Shown: positions 57,230 to 64,000 of the stretch, piece by piece
Numbering within the stretch: position 1 is the stretch's first letter
How the letters are laid out: every line of letters starts with the position of its first letter
Assembly (NCBI GenBank): GCA_016081115.2
Contig: CM071936.1
Coordinates: 79,647,262 to 79,711,261 of the forward strand
Source of the DNA: Rehmannia glutinosa
Lineage: Eukaryota > Streptophyta > Magnoliopsida > Lamiales > Orobanchaceae
Direction: 5' to 3'
DNA length: 64,000 bases
Notes under the pieces: model-generated
The model's input: only the letters and a program-made list of their open reading frames with translations
Told to the model about the DNA's origin: nothing
Databases searched by the model: none
Program-made: the position numbers and the translations under genes

Positions 57230-57690
57230 AGACACCCCGGTTTAAAACCGTGTCAAATACATAAATTTTTAACATTAGAAAGCGGATAATTTTCTCAAAG
57301 AAACCGGTTTAAAAGGAAAGACACCATTTTAAACCGTGTCTTGCAAAAAAAAGACACCTGGTTTTAAACCGTGTCAAAAAGTTCGTGCTTTTAACACCAG
57401 CTGGCTTTAACACCTCCGGTTGTTTTACTAATAGACACCGGTTTAAAACCGTGTCGTTGAAGAAAAAGACACGGTTTTAAACCGGTGTCAAAAAGTTCGG
57501 ACTTTTAACAAGAGTGCTTTAACACCTGGTCGTTTTTACTAATAGACACCGGTTTAAAACCGTGTCGTTGAAGGAAAAGACACCGTTTTAAACCGTGTCA
57601 AAAAGTTCAAACTTTTAACACCAGCCGCTTTAACACCGGTTGGTTTACTAATAGACACCGGTTTAAAACCGGTGTCTATCAGCTTTTCTG
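57230..57690. repeat. Right subterminal repeat array of the CACTA element
   Basis: Alternating GACACCGGTTTAAAACCGTGTC palindrome-like words. A block of about 117 bp (from AAAAAGTTCGTGCTTTTAACA to the next AAACCGTGTC) occurs three times at about 57375, 57490 and 57600. Confidence 0.88.
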
Positions 57691-57728
57691 TAGTAGTGAT
57701 TGGACTATTCTATATCTATATCTATCTA

Positions 57729-60419
57729 TCTATACTTATTATAAAAGTGTGAATGATTTTTAAGGTTTCTTGAAAATTTTGACTTGCCAAATATATCGTT
57801 ATAGTAAAATTAGTTTAAAGGGCAATTAAGTGATTTTCTATATTGATTTTCTTTTTAATTTTTTGATAATATGATTAGTGTCTCTTTATATTTCAAATTC
57901 TTTTTATATTCTTTCATTTAATTGTAATTCTTAAAATATTTTGAATTTTTAAATAATATTCACTTCATATTAAACTAGAAATCTAGAGCTTTCCAACTAT
58001 ATGTCATAAGCATATATAAAAGACTTCAAACGAGATAATTTTAGCCATTTAAAGTTGAGTGTTTCGTAAAATGTACATTTATAATATTTTTCTTTAATTT
58101 TCTTAATAACTCGAATACATCTACAAAAAGAACAAGAGTATGAATTTACAACTAAATGAAGATAAAAATAAATAAATAAGATTAATGAATTTAGTTTGAT
58201 TTAAATAAATAGGAGGATAAATATATTTTCTAAAATTCATGTTTGGTTGCAAATATCCTATAAAATAATAAATTTATCATTTATCATTTATAATTTAATG
58301 ATACATTTTTTAGATACGTGAATATGGGAGTTTGAGACCATTGAGAATTATAGAAAACTATATGTATTTCCAATAAAAAAATAATTAGTTTTAAGATTAG
58401 TGAAATATAAGTTATTACTACAATTTTGAAGGAAAAATTTGTTATCCAAGCTTTATTCAATAATCTTTATCTTTGTTGTTTTATTTTTTTATAATAATGG
58501 ATATACTATTTAACATGATTTATATTCAATTTTTTTATCAATGCAAAAACTTGGGTTATCATTTAGCATATAACATTACACCATTAATTATTTATAATGC
58601 ATCTAATGCAAAAAAAATTTAAAAGTAATATAAATAAAGATGTCTCCAACTATCACAACCAAACAAGAGAAAATTTGATTGTAAATTAAACATAAAAACA
58701 TATATAGTTTTATACTGTTTTTAAGTTTTTCTTGAATTGAGTTATATAAACAATTAGTTAATAATTCATTATGATCTATACTTACAAAAAATAAAGTATA
58801 TATTGAAACAATGTTAAAAATTTAACAATCATATCAACAATGTTATACATGTACTCAATATCTATAGTTAACATGGGTAGTATATTAACTAATTTCTATT
58901 TAGAGGATGTGTAATTATTTCAAACAAATTATTAATTTGCAATAAATCTAACAAAGAAGATTTTGAAACAACAAGGAATTAATAATATTTGAAGTACTTA
59001 AATATTTTATTAATCCATCAAATCATTATTTCATGAATTTTAAATATAGATTACAATTGAATGTCATACAAGGTGCTTTCATTTATGTTTGAGTAGGTAG
59101 TGACTATATATATCAGATCTCCAATAAGTGAATATTCAATATTGATTGAATATGTAATAATATTATATTATAGATTACTTATCTTTCTTCATAGTTTTAT
59201 GTTTCCTTTCCTATTAATATATTGTTGGCATAGTACATGAAAATAGATCGTGGTTTAATAATTTATATGATATAACCATGCGACTTTTCTTTCAATTATA
59301 ATTTATTGACCATTTCCAATTGTATTGTTTAGTCTATTTTATCTTCATTTCTAATATATAAATATTTAATTTAACCAGGAACAACATGTGAGTGAGATTA
59401 CATGGAGCTAAGGGCTCATATGACCACATTTCAATTGAAAATTTTCATTTTGACTATTTTCCTTGAGAGTGAGTATTGGTTTTTGCGCGATAATTGAAAA
59501 TATATTTGGTTGAATGTAAAATTTTGAAATTAAATATTGGTTTAGAAATGAATTGATATTCGGTTGAGTATTTGTTTTAAAATTATTTTTACACAAAATA
59601 AGTCATACAATATGTAATTGAAAATAATTTTATCGGTAAGTTAGGGGTTGGCTTAACAATTAAATTTTAGTGAAAAGTGAGAGATAGTGGTGTAAATTTG
59701 ATAAATGTGATTGAATGACAAGGTAAAAAAATATGTAAGAAAAGTAGCTTTGAAAATTAATTTAAAATGAGCTGTTTTTAGTAAAAGCACTTGAAACAAA
59801 AATATTTTCGATTTTATGAATAGTACAAAATCGAAAATAGATGTTTGGAAATGAGAACATACGAAAAGAAATTTACTTCCTCATCACTCTTAACGAAAAA
59901 GTAAAGGCACGGGTGGGTGAATGGAAAACTTAATATTATAGCTTAGTCGATAGATAACATATACACATTTCGGACATGTACAAAAAGAGAAAGACATATA
60001 CGCGTTAATCAATCATGCTTGGGCTAAGAATGAATTAAAAAAAGTTGCAAAAAGATCTCAAACTAAGCATGAAGAATGGAACACTTAAAAAAGTAAAACA
60101 AGAGTTGAATTGATGCAAAATGAGTTCTTGCAATATTGTTTTTAATTGCTCTTTAGTTTTTTTTAATATCCATTGTATTTTGTTCAATGATATATCATGT
60201 AATTATCGTGTTTTGGGTTCAAAAATTTCTACCATACTTCACCTACTAAGAAGTTTAATTTTAATTTTGTAAATTTTATTTTAGGATCATCAAACTACAC
60301 GAGTGACATTTACTATATATAAAAAAATAATTTACTAAAAACATTATTCCATTTATAAGGTTGATGTTAATTAAATATGAATTATTTGGATTACGTGCAA
60401 CACACGTACACCTAACTAG
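57729..60419 (+). mobile_element. Non-autonomous Helitron
   Basis: It starts TCTATACTTATTATAAAAG, a common plant Helitron 5' end, and finishes ACGTGCAACACACGT (a 5-bp stem hairpin) followed 4 bp later by CTAACTAG, the CTRR terminus. It sits between A (57728) and T (60420), the Helitron target. The 2,691-bp interior is AT-rich and contains neither Rep/helicase nor recognisable captured genes. Confidence 0.82.
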
Positions 60420-60907
60420 TTTTGCAAAGTATGGGACTAAAATTGCAACAGGCATAATCCTATAAGACTAATAATGCAATTTTCTCTAAAATAAAAAAAC
60501 TATGAAAAAACTTAGCTGCGCTTAAAATTAACTATCATAGGACTATTTTTAACCATTCAAGTTTTTCAAGAAAACCATAAAAGCTATTCATATTTTAGAA
60601 TCTGCAAAGAGGAAACTGATTATAAGTCAGTGGAAAATATTAGAAGATACGAAGGCTCAAGTCAGCTTTTGATATTAATTTTCAAAGTTAAGCGAAATTC
60701 TAATAAATCAAATGCCTGTCGGCTGGTTACATCTTCCAATCGTTTATGGTCTACAAATGTGATAGATCAGTCATTGTCTGGTGGACCATATTATAAGTCC
60801 AGTAATACCCCTCACCACACGCCAAAATCTCATGTTTCTATGGTGCTTTTAGGAATGCTTTAACTATTTATATCTCATATTCCACCAATGGCTGTCATAA
60901 AAAAGCC
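60420..60907. other. Non-coding stretch between the Helitron and the receptor kinase
   Basis: 60420-60485 holds GGGACTAAAATTGCAAC words like those at 52511 and 52630. The rest may be promoter sequence of the decayed kinase gene, but no element is clear. Confidence 0.4.
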
Positions 60908-61525
60908 ATGGATAGAAATTTGATCACCTTTCTACTAGCAATTGCACTGCTGGTACACAACTATCAAATTTGATCACCTTAGAAATAATACGTTTACTAG
61001 TTTCATCCCGCCTTATCTGTCTAACACAACAAAGCTTGAAATCTTGGACCTGTCTTTCAATCCTTTGCAAGGTCAGAGATTGGAAATCTTCATAACTTGA
61101 AGATCTTTAGATTACAAAAAAACCAGTACTTAGCGGTTTTGTACCCTTGACACTCTTCAACTTGTCGAAAATTGAACGTCTTGCTTTATCAGGCCAGCTA
61201 ACATGTATCGTGATCTTTCAAGACTTGAAGGCCTTTTTCTATCTGCCAATGAGTTATTTGGCTGAATACCGTCAAACATATCTGAATGTTCACAACTTCA
61301 AATCCTTTCTCTATCGTACAAGTAGTTTGGCGGACCAATACCAAGAGAAATGGGAAAACTAAGGATGATCGAGATATTATATCTTGGCGCCAACAGTTTG
61401 ACTGGTACGATGTATGTCTGTTGTATATTGTAGCGTTTGTTGCTAACTGTTGTTTTTATTTACAATAAACTGACAGGTATGAGTAGTTTGGATTCATCAA
61501 AGATTTATTTACAATATTAGCAGTC

Positions 61526-61815
61526 TCATCAATCATGTAATGGGACATGACTAGAGCAACTATCTCAACTCATCGCCGTCTCATCGTATTTTCCATGCAA
61601 GTGGAAAGACCTATGATGATATGGTTTTTGGAATTTCATCTCATTTCTCCTTCATATGAAGGTTGCGTCAGGAAGGGCATCCGGCGTAAAACTTTGCTAC
61701 TTTGCTTTTTGTGTGAATTTGTAGTGTTAACTAATTTTAGACAATTAATTGACACTATAAACTTCACACCACCGACCCCACATAGTGGGATAAGGTGCAG
61801 TTGATGATGATGATG
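61526..61815 (+). mobile_element. RTE-like LINE 3' end (or derived SINE) inside the receptor-kinase pseudogene
   Basis: A 290-bp insert flanked by the 10-bp duplication ATTAGCAGTC (61516-61525 and 61816-61825). It ends CCCCACATAGTGGGATAAGG, then GTGCAGTT(GATG)n. It matches the copy at 27649-27981 in the opposite orientation and is more truncated at its 5' end. It splits the LRR-coding part of the kinase gene. Confidence 0.82.
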
Positions 61816-63693
61816 ATTAGCAGTCAAATTAAGAGATGTGCATGCTATAACATTTGGCAGGTGAAATCCCACAAGAGGTTGGCAATCTTAACAATTTGGA
61901 AGGACTATCTTTATCTAATAATAGCTTAAGTGGTTCCATCCCTCTAAGTTAATTAAATATCTCGACACTACAAGTGCTTTCACTCTAACAGGCAATCTTG
62001 CATCAAATTTGGGTTACAGGCTTCCTAATCTAGAATCGCTCGACTTTTTTGGAAACTTTTTAACAAGTGAATCTTTAGAATTGAGCTTCATCACTTCATT
62101 GACAAATTGCAGATATTTAACAAGTTTGGTAATTAGTCATAATCCATTGAACGGCGTACTTCCAGCTCCCATTGGAAATCTTTCGACTTCTCTACAATAT
62201 CTTTATGTTAGTAGTTGTAATCTCAGAGGCAGAATCCCTGAAGAAATTGGCAATCTAAGTAATTTAGTTGGGCTTAGTCTTTATGGAAATCAGCTGACAG
62301 GATCAATTCCAAAAAGTTGGGAGAATTTGGAAACTCTTCAAGGATTATACCTTTATGGCAACAAACTAAGTGGATCCATCCCAAACACCATTTGCAAATA
62401 CAGAAATCTGAACCAACTTATTTTAAGTGACAATCAAATTTATGGTGCAATTCCACACTGCATAGGAGATATTACTACTTTGAGTGTTCTTTATTTGGAT
62501 TCCAACAAACTGGACTCCAATATACCATCAAGTTTGTGGAATCTCGTAAAGCTTCTTCAGCTGAATCTCTCCTCAAATTCACTGGTTGGCTCTTTATCGC
62601 CAGAAATGGTGAATCTGAAGGTTTCTACAAGAATTGATTTGTCCTTGAATAAGTTCTCAGGTGTCATTCCCAGCGAAATCGGGGACTTACAAACTTTGAG
62701 CTTTCTCAACTTGGCACATAACAAGTTACAAGGTACTATTCCAGAATCAATAGGAAATACGGTAAATCTTGAGATTCTTGATCTATCCCATAATAATCTC
62801 TCCGGCATAATCCCCAAATCCATGCAAAAACTTCGATACATTACATCCTTTAATGTCACTTTCAATGGTTTAAATGGTGAAATTCCCACTGATGGCCCTT
62901 TTAGAAACTTCACATTTGAATAATTCATGTTTAACAAAGGGTTATGCGGTGATCCCAAATACCATGTTCTACCGTGCCATGCTAGTAAAGTTGACAGACC
63001 AAATAGGAAGCTTCGAGTTTTGCTTATCTCTTTGGGGACTTCGTCAGTAGTTTTAGTGGTGATATTGGCATATATTGGGATAACAAGATACCGAAGGAAA
63101 CCAATCACAGGAATAAGACATTTTTGGTGTGGAGGAACACAATTGAGAATTTCTTATTATGAGCTTCTTGCGGCAACCAATGGGTACAATGAAAGCAATC
63201 TCCTTGGCAGTGGTAGTTTCAGCTCTGTTTACAAAGGAACACTTAGAAATGGAAAGGATATTGCTGTAAAGGTGTTCAATTTGCAGTTGGAAGGTGCATT
63301 TAAGAGTTTTGAAGTGGAATGTGAGGTGTTGAGAAACCTTTGCCACAGAAATCTTTGTAAAGTCATTGGTTGTTGCTCCAATGAAGACTTTAAGGCCTTC
63401 GTACTTGCGTATATGCCTTGTGGAAGCCTTGAGAAATGGTTGTATTCACACAACTACTTCTTAGACATGGTTCAGAGAATTAACATAATGATAGATGTAG
63501 CTTGCGCTTTAGAATATCTGCATCACGGTTACTCAGTGCCTGTAATTCATTGTGACCTGAAGCTGTGTAACATACTGCTTGACCCAAATATGACAGCACA
63601 CTTATGTGATTTTGGTGTTTCAAAACTTTTAGGCGATGGGGAATGCATCGTCCAGACCATGACACTAACGACGTTGAGTTAACATTGCACCAG

Positions 63694-63824
63694 GTAAGAC
63701 CTCTGATCATTACTTCAAGTTTCACTTTTCGATGCGTTAATGTTCTTTCTTTTAGTTACATATCTTCTTTTATAAGACAACTAGATAAAAAAATCAACTA
63801 ACATTACATTGTGTTTTATTGTAG
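63694..63824 (+). other. Kinase-domain intron of the receptor kinase
   Basis: It begins CAG-GTAAGA and ends TTGTAG-AGTATGG. This intron position, after the ...APE residues, is conserved in subfamily XII LRR receptor kinases. The splice sites look intact although the exon before it carries a frameshift. Confidence 0.85.
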
Positions 63825-64000
63825 AGTATGGAACGGGAGGGTTTGTATCAGTGAAATGTGATGTTTATAGTTATGGTATCATATTAATGGAAGTCTTTAC
63901 AAGGAGGAGGCCTATTAATGAAACTTTCACTGGAACTTTGAGCTTAAGGAGTTGGGTGAATGATTCCATGCCCAATGCAATTATCGACATCATTGATCCA

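Larger units (their letters stand above)
52689..57698 (+). mobile_element. Pack-CACTA transposon carrying fragments of three host genes
   Basis: The left tip is CACTACAAGAAAACTG and the right tip, reverse-complemented, is CACTACTACAGAAAAGCTG. The flanking 3-bp duplication is ATT (52686-52688 and 57699-57701), the CACTA signature. Both subterminal regions are arrays of GACACCGGTTT/AACCGGTGTC words. No transposase is present in the 5,010 bp; the interior instead has plus-strand gene pieces: RPS4 (telo-box, ATG exon, exons 2 and 3), an AAA-ATPase-like exon and a SUMO last exon. The element is thus non-autonomous and would need transposase from elsewhere. Clean tips and TSD suggest a fairly recent insertion. 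Confidence 0.93.
60908..64000 (+). pseudogene. LRR receptor-like kinase (non-RD, subfamily XII-like), decayed, runs off the window
   Basis: An ATG at 60908 opens MDRNLITFLLAIALLVHNY, a signal peptide. The N-terminal LRR cap is missing; LRR words resume at once (TTKLEILDLSFNPLQG near 61026). LRRs are broken until 61860, partly by an RTE-like insertion. From 62009 to 62920 the LRR frame is open (about 12 repeats, LxxLxLxxNxLxGxIP). One TAA at 62921 then separates it, in frame, from the capping/TM region (RVLLISLGTSSVVLVVILAY, 63019-63078) and kinase: GSGSFSSVYKG (63207), VK lysine near 63265, HCDLK (63548; non-RD), CDFG (63606). A +1 shift near 63680 precedes the donor at 63694; the 131-bp GT-AG intron ends at 63824 and exon 2 continues (VKCDVYSYG). 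Such kinases sense microbial ligands at the plasma membrane. Confidence 0.88.

Noticed and set aside
52689..57698. Functional RPS4 or SUMO gene
   Set aside because: Only the first three exons of RPS4 (with indels and a stop) and only the last exon of SUMO are present, inside a transposon.
62557..63108. Minus-strand 183-codon frame
   Set aside because: Antisense to LRRs and the transmembrane segment of the receptor kinase.

Overview
This is a repeat-dominated piece of plant nuclear DNA, almost certainly from a eudicot. The evidence is chromodomain Ty3/gypsy elements with long LTRs, an Athila-type element primed by tRNA-Asp, an L1 LINE with an RNase H domain, a CACTA transposon, a Helitron, a caulimovirid relic, and plant gene families (DC1-domain protein, non-RD LRR receptor kinase). 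I see no intact host gene, tRNA or rRNA gene. Nearly every coding region carries stops and frameshifts. Part is real decay; part may be assembly error, since the two LTR copies of the Athila-like element differ mostly by 1-2 nt indels and a 100-N gap cuts that element.

Layout. 1-798: right end of a non-autonomous, probably hAT-like element. About 1691-15691: 5'-truncated Tekay-type chromovirus (+) whose 3' LTR was later split by a MULE-like element (8001-9324, 9-bp TSD) and an L1 LINE (about 10091-15384). About 15960-16640: broken DC1-domain gene (-). About 17480-24540: near genome-length endogenous pararetrovirus (-), in the order coat, movement, protease, RT/RNase H, possible transactivator, promoter. 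25230-26589: two MITEs. 26740-29330: relic of a CACTA element with an RTE-like insertion. 29753-29852: gap. 29853-35414: young non-autonomous Athila-like element with gag and protease only. 36622-36853 and 51087-51390: two halves of a copia-like LTR split by a Tekay element (36854-51081, -, ATCAC TSD) that has both LTRs, gag-pol and an extra coiled-coil/acidic ORF. 52689-57698: a Pack-CACTA element. 57729-60419: a Helitron. 60908-64000: a decayed LRR receptor kinase with an RTE-like insertion, running off the window.

The most notable object is the CACTA element. Between its termini it holds, all on one strand and still exon-intron structured, fragments of a ribosomal protein S4 gene (with telo-box and ATG-only first exon), one exon resembling the C-terminal part of an AAA-type ATPase, and the last exon of a SUMO gene with its di-glycine and stop. 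This could yield a chimeric transcript. Secondary points of interest are the extra ORF upstream of gag in the 36-51 kb Tekay element, the promoter-bearing pararetrovirus, and a LINE fragment at 39.4 kb whose 5' end was patched from two nearby templates.

Work here was by eye. Domain calls rest on motifs, and boundaries marked 'about' are uncertain by tens to hundreds of bases.
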